In this document: one piece after another, positions 1-8,857 of the stretch
How positions within the stretch are numbered: the stretch's first letter is position 1
How the letters are laid out: every line of letters starts with the position of its first letter
Source of the DNA: Candidatus Rokuibacteriota bacterium
GTDB lineage: Bacteria > Methylomirabilota > Methylomirabilia > Rokubacteriales > JACPHL01
Reading direction: 5' to 3'
DNA: 11,323 nt
Assembly (NCBI GenBank): GCA_016188625.1
Contig: JACPHL010000152.1
Span: 1-11,323, forward strand
The notes under the pieces: model-generated
What the model saw: the letters and a program-made list of their open reading frames with translations, nothing else
Database searches by the model: none
What the model was told of the DNA's origin: nothing
Made by a program: the position numbers and the translations under genes

Positions 1-1246
1 CCCCCCCGATGAACCCCTGGAGCTCGGGGAACTCGCGCACGCTGCCCGTCAGGAGGTCCGCCTTGGCCAGGAGGGCCGCGCGGCGGGCCGCCGCCCGGTC
101 GGCCTCCCCCACCCCCGCCGCCAGCGAGTCGACGAGGGCGACCAGCCGCTGGGTCTTGTCGTAGAGCGTCCCGAGCCGCTCCTGGAAGATCACGCCCCGG
201 AGGGCCGGCACCCGCTCGGCCAGCGGCACCTTCTGATCCTCCCGGAAGTAGAAGTCGGCGTCCGCCAGGCGGGCCCGGACCACCCGCTCGTAGCCTCGAC
301 GCATGGCCTCCAGGACCGCCGGGGCCTCGGTCGGCAGGTTCGAGACGGCGACGAAGACCGGGAGCAGCCGGCCGTCGGCCTCCACCGGGACGAAGCGCTG
401 GTGGTGGCGGATCGGGGTCTCGAGCAGGGCGCGGGGGAGCCTGAGGTACCCCTCGGGGAAGCGGCCGAGGACGGCCTCGGGGGCCTCGACCATGTAGGTC
501 AGGGTCTCGAGCAGCCTGGCGTCCAGGACGGGGGTGCCCCCGGCGGCGTGGGCCGCCTCTGCCACCTGCTCCTGGATCACGGCCCGCCGCCGCTCGGGAT
601 CGAGGAGCACGTGCCGGGCCGCGAGCCCCTGGAGGTAGCCCTCCACCGAGGTCACGGGGAACGGCCCCGGGGCCAGGAAGCGGTGCCCGTGGCTGGTGGC
701 GGTCGCCTCGACCCCGCGCAGGGTGAGGGGGAGGGGCCGACCGCCGTAGAGCGCGAGCACCCAGCGGATCGGGCGCACGAACCGCGCCTCGCCCTGCCCC
801 CACCGCATCTGCTTCCCGAACGGGAGCGCGGCCAGGAGCCGCTCCAGCAGGTCCGGCAGGACGCGCTCCAAGGGCTCGCCGGGGATCTCCCGGACCGCCG
901 CCACGTACTCACCGCGCTCGGTCTGGACCCGCCGGAGCTCAGCGACCGGGATCCCCTGGGCGCGCGCGAACCCGATGGCAGCCTGCGTCGGGTCCCCGGC
1001 CTGGTCGAAGGCCCGGGCGGCCGGCGGCCCGATCGCCCGGCGGGTCTCGGCCGTCTGCCGGTCCGCCAGCCCTCGGACCAGAAGGGCGAGCCGGCGCGGG
1101 GTGGCGAACGCCTCGACCGCGGCGAAGCCCAGGCGCTCGGCCTCGAGCAGGGCCGGGGCCTGGGCCCGGAGGGCGGCGAGGGCCTCGGGGAGCTCCGCCG
1201 CCGGCATCTCCTCGGTCCCCAGCTCGAACAGGAGATCCGCGGTCAC
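1..1246 (-). CDS. glyS: Glycine--tRNA ligase beta subunit, N-terminal 415 codons (cut by window edge)
   Basis: GlyS is the large subunit of the alpha2beta2 bacterial glycyl-tRNA synthetase. It binds and positions tRNA(Gly), while GlyQ carries the catalytic core. Reading from a GTG at 1246, the frame is open to the left edge, where it runs off after about 415 of the roughly 690 codons usual for the family. Family landmarks appear in order: the N-terminal segment FELGTEEMP, then [63 protein letters not shown] and finally EFPELQG near the edge. The start is fixed by the FELGTEEMP segment and by a GTGA overlap with the glyQ stop (1243-1246), which implies coupled translation of the two subunits at equal dose. 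There is no strong Shine-Dalgarno before the GTG. Nothing in the visible part looks damaged. Confidence is high. Confidence 0.96.
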   Translation of the reverse strand, partial: MTADLLFELGTEEMPAAELPEALAALRAQAPALLEAERLGFAAVEAFATPRRLALLVRGLADRQTAETRRAIGPPAARAFDQAGDPTQAAIGFARAQGIPVAELRRVQTERGEYVAAVREIPGEPLERVLPDLLERLLAALPFGKQMRWGQGEARFVRPIRWVLALYGGRPLPLTLRGVEATATSHGHRFLAPGPFPVTSVEGYLQGLAARHVLLDPERRRAVIQEQVAEAAHAAGGTPVLDARLLETLTYMVEAPEAVLGRFPEGYLRLPRALLETPIRHHQRFVPVEADGRLLPVFVAVSNLPTEAPAVLEAMRRGYERVVRARLADADFYFREDQKVPLAERVPALRGVIFQERLGTLYDKTQRLVALVDSLAAGVGEADRAAARRAALLAKADLLTGSVREFPELQGFIGG

Positions 1247-2130
1247 CGGCCGGCGCCCCCGAACGCCTTCATGAGCGGGTACCCCAGCTCGGCCCGCTGC
1301 GCCAGGTACGCCTCGGCCACCTGCCGCGCCAGAGCGCGGATCCGCCCCAGGTAGGCCGTCCGCTCCGTCACGCTGATGGCCCCGCGCGCATCCAGGAGGT
1401 TGAAGAGGTGGGAGGTCTTGAGGCAGTAGTCGTAGGCGGGGAGGACCAGCCCCCGGCGGATCAGGCGGTTCCCCTCGGCCTCGTACAGCTCGAAGAGCCG
1501 GGCGTGCAGCGCGGGATCGGCCTCGTCGAAGTTGAAGCGCGAGAACTCCACCTCCCCCTGGCGGTGGACCATCCCGTAGGTGACCCCGTCGGTCCACACC
1601 AGGTCGAAGACCGACTCCACCCCCTGCAGGTACATGGCGATCCGCTCGAGCCCGTAAGTGAGCTCCGCCGAGACGGGCCGGCAGTCGATCCCGCCCGCCT
1701 GCTGGAAATAGGTGAACTGGGTGATCTCCATCCCGTCGAGCCAGACCTCCCAGCCGAGGCCCCAGGCGCCCAGGGTGGGGGCCTCCCAGTCGTCCTCCAC
1801 GAAGCGGATGTCGTGGGCGAGGGGGTCGATCCCGAGGGCGCGGAGGCTCTCCAGGTAGATCGCCTGGATGTCGTCCGGCGAGGGCTTGATGATCACCTGG
1901 AACTGGTAGTAGTGCTGGAGGCGGTTCGGGTTCTCGCCGTAGCGGCCGTCGGTGGGGCGCCGCGTGGGCTCCACATGGGCCACGCGCCAGGGCTCCGGGC
2001 CCAGGACCCGGAGGAAGGTCGCCGGGTTCATGGTCCCGGCGCCGACCTCGAGGTCGTACGGCTGCTGGAGCAGGCACCCCTGGTCCGCCCAGTACGCCTC
2101 GAGCCGCCGGATCACCTCCTGGAAGGTCAC
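1243..2130 (-). CDS. glyQ: Glycine--tRNA ligase alpha subunit
   Basis: GlyQ is the catalytic class II subunit that activates glycine and transfers it to tRNA(Gly) as a heterotetramer with GlyS. The 295 residues match the usual family length. Highly conserved family blocks are present: [20 protein letters not shown] (about 57-76), the catalytic-site segment from [20 protein letters not shown] to [11 protein letters not shown] (110-144), and [14 protein letters not shown] (156-169). The start is a GTG at 2130 that overlaps the recO stop as GTGA, with GGAGAGGG just upstream as ribosome binding site. The stop overlaps the glyS GTG in the same way. The separate alpha and beta subunits mark this as the bacterial two-subunit type rather than the single-chain alpha2 enzyme. 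No unusual residues were noticed. Confidence 0.98.
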   Translation of the reverse strand: MTFQEVIRRLEAYWADQGCLLQQPYDLEVGAGTMNPATFLRVLGPEPWRVAHVEPTRRPTDGRYGENPNRLQHYYQFQVIIKPSPDDIQAIYLESLRALGIDPLAHDIRFVEDDWEAPTLGAWGLGWEVWLDGMEITQFTYFQQAGGIDCRPVSAELTYGLERIAMYLQGVESVFDLVWTDGVTYGMVHRQGEVEFSRFNFDEADPALHARLFELYEAEGNRLIRRGLVLPAYDYCLKTSHLFNLLDARGAISVTERTAYLGRIRALARQVAEAYLAQRAELGYPLMKAFGGAGR

Positions 2131-2888
2131 GGCCCTCTCCGGGCGACCGCCCGGGTCTGGGCGATGAAGCGAGGGACCCGGAGGGCAGAGCCGATCAGCG
2201 CGGCCAGGTAGCGCTCCAGGAGCCCTTCCAGCTCCCGCCCCGCCGCCGGGGCGAGGGGGGTGGCGAGCCGCTCCTCCCAGGAGGAGGTCTGGAGGCGACG
2301 GAGGGTCGCCAGCGCCGGCGTGGAGAGCGGCAGCGCCCCCTCGGCCCGGCAGCGCGCGCAGGCGAGACGTCCCTGGGTCGCGTCGAAACTCCAGGCGCCC
2401 GCCCCGACCGGCCGCCGGCAGCCGAGGCAGCGGTCCAGCCGGGGGCGGTGGCCGAGGAGGTCGAGGAGCCGGAGGGTGAAGGCGAGGTGGACCCGCCGCG
2501 GGCTCCCCCGCTCGAGCGCCCGGAGCCCTCGCAGGAGGAGGCCGAAGAGCGCCGGATGGGGGTCGCGCTCGGCCGTGAGGCGGGCCAGGGCCTCGACCAT
2601 CGCCGCCCCCTGCCCGAGGCGCTCCAGGTCCTCCCGGAGGGCCTGGAAGGGGCGGTGGACGTCGAAGTGGTCGATCCTGACCAGGTCGCGCTGGGCGGGC
2701 TCGAAGGCGACCAGCTCCCCCCAGGTGAAGAGCTCGAGGGCGGCGCCGAAGCGGGAGCGTCCCCGGCGGGCCCCCCGGGCGACCCCGCTGAGCTTCCCGA
2801 GCTCGCGGGTGTAGAAGGTAACCAGCCGGTCCCGCTCGCCGAGGGCGCGGCGGCCGATGACGATCCCCTGGGTCTTGATGAGGCTCAT
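2127..2888 (-). CDS. recO: DNA repair protein RecO
   Basis: RecO is the annealing and mediator protein of the RecF pathway. It displaces SSB and, with RecR, loads RecA on gapped DNA. The 253-residue product has the expected layout. The N-terminal OB-fold opens with [20 protein letters not shown] and continues through VARGARR. A helical domain (about 80-150) follows, and then a zinc-binding segment with C154-x2-C157 and C177-x2-C180. The C-terminal helix [12 protein letters not shown] fits the family. The ATG at 2888 has GAGG four bases upstream and starts at the canonical N terminus. A 109-base gap separates it from era, so recO is the one gene of the core cluster not overlapped by its upstream neighbour. 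It may have its own transcription signals, though no clear promoter was seen. The TGA stop overlaps the glyQ GTG. Confidence 0.95.
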   Translation of the reverse strand: MSLIKTQGIVIGRRALGERDRLVTFYTRELGKLSGVARGARRGRSRFGAALELFTWGELVAFEPAQRDLVRIDHFDVHRPFQALREDLERLGQGAAMVEALARLTAERDPHPALFGLLLRGLRALERGSPRRVHLAFTLRLLDLLGHRPRLDRCLGCRRPVGAGAWSFDATQGRLACARCRAEGALPLSTPALATLRRLQTSSWEERLATPLAPAAGRELEGLLERYLAALIGSALRVPRFIAQTRAVARRGP

Positions 2889-2997
2889 GAATCCTCGGAG
2901 GGGGGCTGACGCCCCCCTTCCGAACCTCTCCCCACCGGTTGCGCCGGCAAAGCCGGCGCTCGAAACGCCGAAGACCAGGGCGGTGACGTGAAGTGTC
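2889..2997. repeat. era-recO spacer with two strong inverted repeats
   Basis: This 109-base spacer holds two compact hairpins. One is 2900-2906 pairing with 2911-2917 (GGGGGGC, loop TGAC, GCCCCCC; extendable by about one more pair). The other is a perfect 8-bp repeat, GCGCCGGC at 2941-2948 with loop AAA and its complement at 2952-2959. On the recO transcript the first hairpin ends directly before the GAGG ribosome binding site (2893-2896) of recO. Neither hairpin is followed by a run of T on either strand, so neither is a classical intrinsic terminator. They could be REP-like elements, RNA processing or stability sites, or structures affecting recO translation. No gene was found in the spacer. 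Confidence 0.7.
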
Positions 2998-3864
2998 TCA
3001 TGAGGTCAGAAGATACCCGAACTCGCGGAGAGCGCGCTCGTCCCGCCTCCAGTGCCAGCGGACCCGGACCTGGAGCTCCAGGTAGACCTTGATCCCGAAG
3101 AAGGCCTCGAGCTCCCGCCGCGCCGCCTGCCCGATCCACTTCAGCATCCGCCCCCCCTCGCCGATCACGATCGCCTTCTGAGGTTCCCGCTCGACGAAGA
3201 TGACCGCCCGGATGTAGAGGAGCTCGCCCCCCGGTCGCTCCGTCAGCTCCTCCACCCGGACGGCCGAGGCGTAGGGGACCTCCTCCCGGGTGAGGAGGAA
3301 GAGCTTCTCCCGGATGATCTCGGCGACGAAGAAGGTCTCCGGCTGGTCGGTAGTCGTCCCCTCGGGGTAGTAGGCCGGCCCCGGCGGCAGGGCCTCCAGG
3401 ATCGCCGCCTCCAGCCGGTCCACGTTGGTCCCCGCCGTGGCCGAGATCGGGACGATCTCCCTGAAGGGGTGGCGGACCCGGTAGGCGTCGATCAGCGGCA
3501 GGAGCCGCTCCTTGGGGGAGACCAGGTCCACCTTGTTGAGGGCCAGCTCGGTGGCCTCGCCGACCAGGCAGATGAGATCCACGTCCTCGAGGGCCCGGAG
3601 GGCGGTCCGGATCATGAACTCCCCGAACCTGCCGGGGGGCGCCCCGAGCCCAGGGGTGTCCACGAAGACGACCTGGGCCCCGGGCAGCGTCTTGATCCCC
3701 GTGATCCGGTTCCGGGTCGTCTGCGGGCGCGGGGAGACGATCGCCATCTTCTGGCCGAGCAGGCGGTTCAGGAGGGTCGATTTCCCCACGTTGGGGCGGC
3801 CGACGAGGGAGACGAAGCCCGAGCGGTGCTCAGGCGACGTGGAGGGTCCGGGGCGGTCTGGCAT
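2998..3864 (-). CDS. era: GTPase Era, with an apparent ~20-residue loss in the G domain
   Basis: Era is a Ras-like GTPase with a C-terminal KH domain that binds the 3' end of 16S rRNA during late 30S assembly. The 288-residue product shows G1 GRPNVGKS (22-29), a G2 region in PQTTRNR, G3 DTPG (69-72), G4 NKVD (110-113), G5 SAT (141-143), and a KH loop GEGG (235-238) followed by ERALREFGYLL. The odd point is that only four residues (ELAL) separate GEAT, after strand beta-4, from NKVD, where Era proteins such as E. coli's have about 24. Helix alpha-3 and much of strand beta-5 therefore appear to be missing in frame. The ATG at 3864 is the only in-frame start before G1. It overlaps ybeY by 35 bases and lacks a Shine-Dalgarno, so translation probably depends on ybeY. 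Identity is sure; full GTPase function is in doubt. Confidence 0.94.
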   Translation of the reverse strand: MPDRPGPSTSPEHRSGFVSLVGRPNVGKSTLLNRLLGQKMAIVSPRPQTTRNRITGIKTLPGAQVVFVDTPGLGAPPGRFGEFMIRTALRALEDVDLICLVGEATELALNKVDLVSPKERLLPLIDAYRVRHPFREIVPISATAGTNVDRLEAAILEALPPGPAYYPEGTTTDQPETFFVAEIIREKLFLLTREEVPYASAVRVEELTERPGGELLYIRAVIFVEREPQKAIVIGEGGRMLKWIGQAARRELEAFFGIKVYLELQVRVRWHWRRDERALREFGYLLTS

Positions 3865-4267
3865 GAAGGCGCGAGAGGATCTCGAGCTCCCGGGCGTGCA
3901 TCAGGCGCGCCTCGCCCGGGTCCCGGTCGTCGTAGCCGACCAGGTGGAGGAGGCCGTGGATCAGAAGGAGGTCCAGCTCCGCGGCCAGGGAGTGGCCGAG
4001 CCGGCGGGCCTGCCGCTCGGCCGTCTCCACCGAGATGACGACCTCGCCGAGGACGGGGGCCGGGCCGTCCAGGGGGAACGCCAGGACGTCGGTCCGGCGC
4101 CGGACGCCCCGGTAGCGGGCGTTGAGCGCCCGGATCCGGCGATCGCCGACCAGGGTCAGGCTCACCTCGTGGTCGGCCGCCCCGAGGGCCCGGAAGGTCA
4201 CCCGGGCGGTCCGCCCGAGGCGGGCGAGGTCCACCGGGCGCCGCTGCCGGTTGTCGATGGCGATCAC
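3830..4267 (-). CDS. ybeY: Endoribonuclease YbeY, 16S rRNA maturation factor (third metal ligand is Asp)
   Basis: YbeY is a metal-dependent endoribonuclease needed for 16S rRNA 3'-end maturation and ribosome quality control. The 145-residue product has the family core: LNARYRGVRRRTDVLAFPL (about 48-66), LGEVVISV (73-80) and the metal site HGLLHLVGYDD (104-114). The usual signature is H-G-x-L-H-L-x-G-Y-D-H. Here H104 and H108 are present, but the third ligand position (114) is Asp, encoded by GAC. Asp as a third zinc ligand is known in some metzincins (snapalysins), so activity may persist. The start is a GTG overlapping the phoH stop as GTGA, with GGAG upstream. The 3' end overlaps era. Placement between phoH and era is the classic arrangement. 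The name is secure, and the catalytic state is uncertain. Confidence 0.93.
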   Translation of the reverse strand: MIAIDNRQRRPVDLARLGRTARVTFRALGAADHEVSLTLVGDRRIRALNARYRGVRRRTDVLAFPLDGPAPVLGEVVISVETAERQARRLGHSLAAELDLLLIHGLLHLVGYDDRDPGEARLMHARELEILSRLHARPPRTLHVA

Positions 4268-5259
4268 GGCGCGCGCTCCGCCGCGGGCCCCTCCCGCCCC
4301 TGGAGGCCGTACCCCTCGTAGGCCTTGATGATCTCCGAGACCAGCTCGTGGCGGACCACGTCCTTCTCCGTGAAGTAGACGAAGCGGATCCCCTCGACCC
4401 TCTTGAGGATCGCCTGGATCTCGATCAGCCCCGAGGGGCGCCCCGCCGGGAGGTCCACCTGGGTGATGTCCCCGGTGATCACCATCTTCGAGTTGAAGCC
4501 GAGGCGGGTCAGGAACATCTTCATCTGCTCCGAGGTGGTGTTCTGGGCCTCGTCCAGGATGATGAAGGAGTCGTTGAGGGTCCGCCCGCGCATGTAGGCC
4601 AGGGGGGCGATCTCGATGGCCCCCTTCTCGAGGAGCGTGGCGACCTTGTCGGCCTCCATCATGTCGTAGAGGGCGTCGTAGAGCGGGCGCAGGTAGGGGT
4701 GGACCTTCTCGTAGAGGTCGCCGGGGAGGAAGCCGAGGCGCTCGCCGGCCTCCACCGCCGGCCGCGTGAGGATGATCCGGGAGACCTCCCGCTTCACCAT
4801 GGCGGAGACGGCCATGGCCATGGCGAGGTAGGTCTTCCCGGTCCCGGCGGGCCCGATCCCGATCACGACGTCGTGGGCGCGGATGGTGTCGATGTAGCGC
4901 TTCTGGTTGATGGTCTTGGGGGTGATCTGCTTCTTCCGCGACGGGACCGCGATGGCGTCGAGGAAGATCGTCCGGAGGTCGGCCCCCGGGTCCTCGGCGA
5001 GGATCCGGAGGACGGCCCGGACCTCGTAGCTCGCCACCGGCATCCCCGCCTGGACGAGGCCCTCGAGCTCCCGGAGGACCCGCTCGGCCCTGGCGACCTG
5101 CCGCTCCTCCCCCTTGAGGACGATCTCGCTCCCGCGCGCCGAGATCCGGAGGGCGAGCTGGGTCTCCAGGACCCGGAGGTTCTCGTCGTTCCGTCCAAGG
5201 AGCGGCTGGAGATCGGTCTCCGAGGCAAGCTGGATCCGGCGGGTCACCGTCTCAGCCAT
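4264..5259 (-). CDS. phoH: PhoH family ATPase
   Basis: PhoH-like proteins are cytoplasmic P-loop NTPases related to the N-terminal part of superfamily 1 helicases. They are commonly encoded next to ybeY and are thought to act in RNA metabolism, though the exact reaction is not settled. The 331 residues have an N-terminal KH-like/RNA-binding region (about 1-100), then PSRKKQITPKTINQKRYID, Walker A GPAGTGKT (136-143), LTRPAVEAGERLGFLPGD (164-181), Walker B IILDEAQN (233-240) and VITGDITQVDLP (260-271). All key nucleotide-binding residues are intact. The ATG at 5259 overlaps the aspS stop by one base (TGATG), and the GAGGAGGAG run that encodes the acidic AspRS tail doubles as its ribosome binding site. 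The same frame stays open far upstream, but that stretch lies antiparallel or out of frame to aspS and is not part of PhoH. Confidence 0.95.
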   Translation of the reverse strand: MAETVTRRIQLASETDLQPLLGRNDENLRVLETQLALRISARGSEIVLKGEERQVARAERVLRELEGLVQAGMPVASYEVRAVLRILAEDPGADLRTIFLDAIAVPSRKKQITPKTINQKRYIDTIRAHDVVIGIGPAGTGKTYLAMAMAVSAMVKREVSRIILTRPAVEAGERLGFLPGDLYEKVHPYLRPLYDALYDMMEADKVATLLEKGAIEIAPLAYMRGRTLNDSFIILDEAQNTTSEQMKMFLTRLGFNSKMVITGDITQVDLPAGRPSGLIEIQAILKRVEGIRFVYFTEKDVVRHELVSEIIKAYEGYGLQGREGPAAERAP

Positions 5260-7018
5260 CACTCCTCCTCGGCCTCCACCCGGAGGCCCAGCTCGGCGAG
5301 CTGCGCCGGGCTGACCGGGGCCGGGGCCTCGGTGAGGGGGCAGGTCCCCTTCTGGGTCTTGGGGAAGGCGATGACGTCGCGGATCGAGTCCGTCCCGGCC
5401 AGGATGGCGACCAGCCGGTCGAGCCCCAGCGCGATCCCGCCGTGGGGCGGGGCCCCGTACTCCAGGGCCTCCAGGAGGAACCCGAACTTCGCCCGCGCCT
5501 CCGTCTCGCCGATCCCCAGGACCTCGAACATCCGCTGCTGGAGCCGGCGCTCGTGGATCCGGATCGAGCCGCCGCCGATCTCCTGGCCGTTCAGGACGAG
5601 GTCGTAGGCCTTCGCCCGCACCCGCCCGGGCTCGCTCCAGAGCAGCTCGACGTCCTCGTCCCTGGGTGCCGTGAACGGGTGGTGCATGGCCTGCCACCGC
5701 TTCTCCTCCTCGCTCCACTCGAGGAGGGGGAAGTCGAGCACCCAGCAGGGGCGGAACAGATCGGCCGGGATCAACCCGAGCCGGGCGGCGAGCCCCGCCC
5801 GGAGGCGGCCCAGGACCTCGGCGGCGAGGGGGAAGGCGTCGGCGACCAGCAGGAGGAGGTCGCCCGGCTGGGCGCCGAGCCGGGCCGCCAGCTCCCGGGT
5901 CAGGGCGGAGTCGCCGCGGAAGAGCGCCACCGAGGCCTGGGGCCCGCCCTCGGCCAACCGGACCCAGACCATCCCCCGCGCCCCGGACCCCTTGGCCTCC
6001 TCCACCAGACCGTCCAGGTCTCTGCGCGAGAGGCCCCCCGCGCCCGGGACCCGGAGCGCCTTGACGACCCCGCCGGCGTGGACGGCCTGGGCGAAAACCT
6101 CGAAGGCCGCGTCCCGGAATAGGTCCGAGCAGTCGGCCAGCTCGAGGCCGAAGCGGAGGTCGGGCTTGTCCGAGCCGTAGCGCGCGCGCGCCTCGTCCCA
6201 GCCGAGGCGCGGGAAGGGGCGCGGCAGGGCGATCCCCCGGACGGCCTGGAAGACCTCCACGATCATCCCCTCCACGATCGGCAGGAAGTCGTCGCGGTCG
6301 AGGAAGGCGGTCTCGATATCGATCTGGGTGAACTCCGGCTGGCGGTCGCGGCGGAGGTCCTCGTCGCGGAAGCAGCGGACGATCTGGAAGTAGCGCTCCA
6401 GGCCGGCCACCATGAGGATCTGTTTGAAGAGCTGGGGGGACTGAGGGAGGGCGTAGAAGTGGCCGCGCGCCAGCCGGCTCGGGACCAGGAAGTCCCGCGC
6501 CCCCTCCGGGGTGGACCGGGTGAGGAACGGGGTCTCCACCTCCACGAACCCGGCGGCGTGGAGCGAGGCCCGGACCGCCTGGTAGACCCGGTCGCGGAGG
6601 AGGAAGTTCCGGAGGAGCCGGGGGCGCCGGAGGTCGAGATAGCGGTACCGGAGCCGGACCGCCTCGTCCACCTCGACCCCCTCCTCCAGGTGGAAGGGGA
6701 GGGGCTTCGACTCGTTGAGGATCCGGACCTCGCCGACCGCGACCTCGATCTCCCCGGTCGGGAGCTGGGGGTTCGCGGTCCCGGGTGGGCGCGCCTGGAC
6801 CGTCCCCCGGACCGCGAGGACGTACTCGCCCCGGACCCGGCCGGCCGCGGCGTGGGCCTCGGCGCCGGTCGCCGGGTTGAAGACGCACTGGGTCACCCCC
6901 TCCCGATCCCGGAGATCGACGAAGATCAGCCCGCCGTGGTCGCGGCGCCGGAAGGCCCAGCCCATCAGCGTGACGGCGGCGCCGGCGTCGCCGCCGCGCA
7001 GCTCGCCGCAGGTGGGGC

Positions 7019-7022
<4 letters not shown>
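5259..7022 (-). CDS. aspS: Aspartate--tRNA ligase, bacterial type, predicted non-discriminating (Asp/Asn)
   Basis: AspRS is a class II synthetase that charges tRNA(Asp). The 587 residues fit the bacterial type: an N-terminal anticodon-binding OB domain (1-105), a catalytic core with RYRYLDLRR (125-133), the motif 2 region CFRDEDLRRDRQPEFTQIDI (217-236), a GAD insertion (about 300-420), and motif 3 GIALGLDRLVAILAG (529-543) followed by SIRDVIAFPKTQKG. In the OB domain, RRRDHGG carries His29 and RPPGTANP carries Gly81. These match the His/Gly pair described for non-discriminating AspRS of Pseudomonas aeruginosa, whereas E. coli has Leu/Lys. The enzyme may therefore also make Asp-tRNA(Asn) for GatCAB. 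The ATG at 7022 has GGGAGG upstream and overlaps the hisS stop as ATGA. The hisS-aspS pairing is a common bacterial arrangement. Confidence 0.97.
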
Positions 7023-8283
<1,261 letters not shown>

Positions 8284-8287
<4 letters not shown>

Positions 8288-8793
8288 GGCTTGAGGTAGC
8301 GATCCTTGAGGCGGACGTAGTTCCGGGCCGGACGGCGGATCAGCTCCAGCTCCTCGTCGGTGAGCGTCCGGGCCGGCCGGGCCGGGGCGCCCAGCATGAG
8401 GGTCCGCCGCGGGATCCGGGTCCCGGGGGGGACGACGGAGCCGGCGGCCACGATGGACTCCTCCTCCATCACCACCCCGTCCAGGACGATGGCGCCGATG
8501 GCGATCAGGCAGTGGGAGGCGATCCGGGCCCCGTGGAGCCTGACCCCGTGCCCGAGGGTGACGTGGTCGCCGATCTCGATGTCGTAGCGCTCCGCCATGA
8601 CGTGGAGGACCGAGCCGTCCTGGATGTTCGAGCCGCTCCCGATCCGGATCCGGTTGACGTCGCCCCGGAGGACGGCGTGGAACCAGACGCTCGAGTGCTC
8701 CCCGATCTCCACGTCCCCGATGACCTGGGCGCTCTCCTCGACGAAGGCGGTGGGGTGGTTGCGGGGGGACCGGTCGCCGAACGCCCGGATCAT
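8284..8793 (-). CDS. Gamma-class carbonic anhydrase-like hexapeptide-repeat protein
   Basis: This 169-residue protein belongs to the YrdA/PaaY/Cam group of left-handed beta-helix proteins, which are trimers with a metal site between subunits. Hexapeptide repeats run from about residue 15 to 140 (for example AQVIGDVEIGEHSSVW and CLIAIGAIVLDGVVM), followed by a C-terminal helix. The gamma carbonic anhydrase landmarks are present: R43-x-D45 in RGDVN, NIQDGSVLH with H64, and GHGVRLHG with H82 and H87. Those three His residues fit the metal ligands. Many relatives have no proven carbonic anhydrase activity, so bicarbonate chemistry is likely but not certain. The ATG at 8793 has a weak GAAGG (8800-8804) upstream. 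It heads the tight run into hisS with an ATGA overlap, so it is probably co-transcribed with translation genes for which it has no obvious functional tie. Confidence 0.92.
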
Positions 8794-8857
8794 CGGCGGC
8801 CTTCGACGGGCCCGCGCGGACGAGGGCGGGGAGGGCGGGGGCTTGGGACGACCGGAC
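8794..8857. other. C-rich transcript spacer, G-quadruplex motif on plus strand
   Basis: The 64 bases between the FG-GAP protein and the carbonic anhydrase are strongly skewed. The plus strand has five G runs (8824-8826, 8828-8831, 8833-8835, 8837-8841, 8845-8847) with loops of one to three bases, which satisfies a G-quadruplex pattern on the template strand. The minus-strand transcript is correspondingly C-rich: about 24 C to 8 G over the 40 bases next to the upstream stop. That resembles a Rho-utilisation region and could mark the end of the upstream unit. No clear promoter or intrinsic terminator was seen. Confidence 0.45.

Noticed and set aside
2897-2920. Hairpin before recO as an intrinsic terminator
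   Set aside because: No T run follows on either strand, so it was kept only as an inverted repeat.
2885-3139. An 84-codon minus-strand ORF across the era 3' end and the spacer
   Set aside because: It overlaps the conserved KH-domain coding region out of frame and shows no recognisable features.
401-4321. Long plus-strand open frames across glyS, glyQ, recO, era and ybeY
   Set aside because: They are low-complexity antisense frames opposite unmistakable conserved genes.
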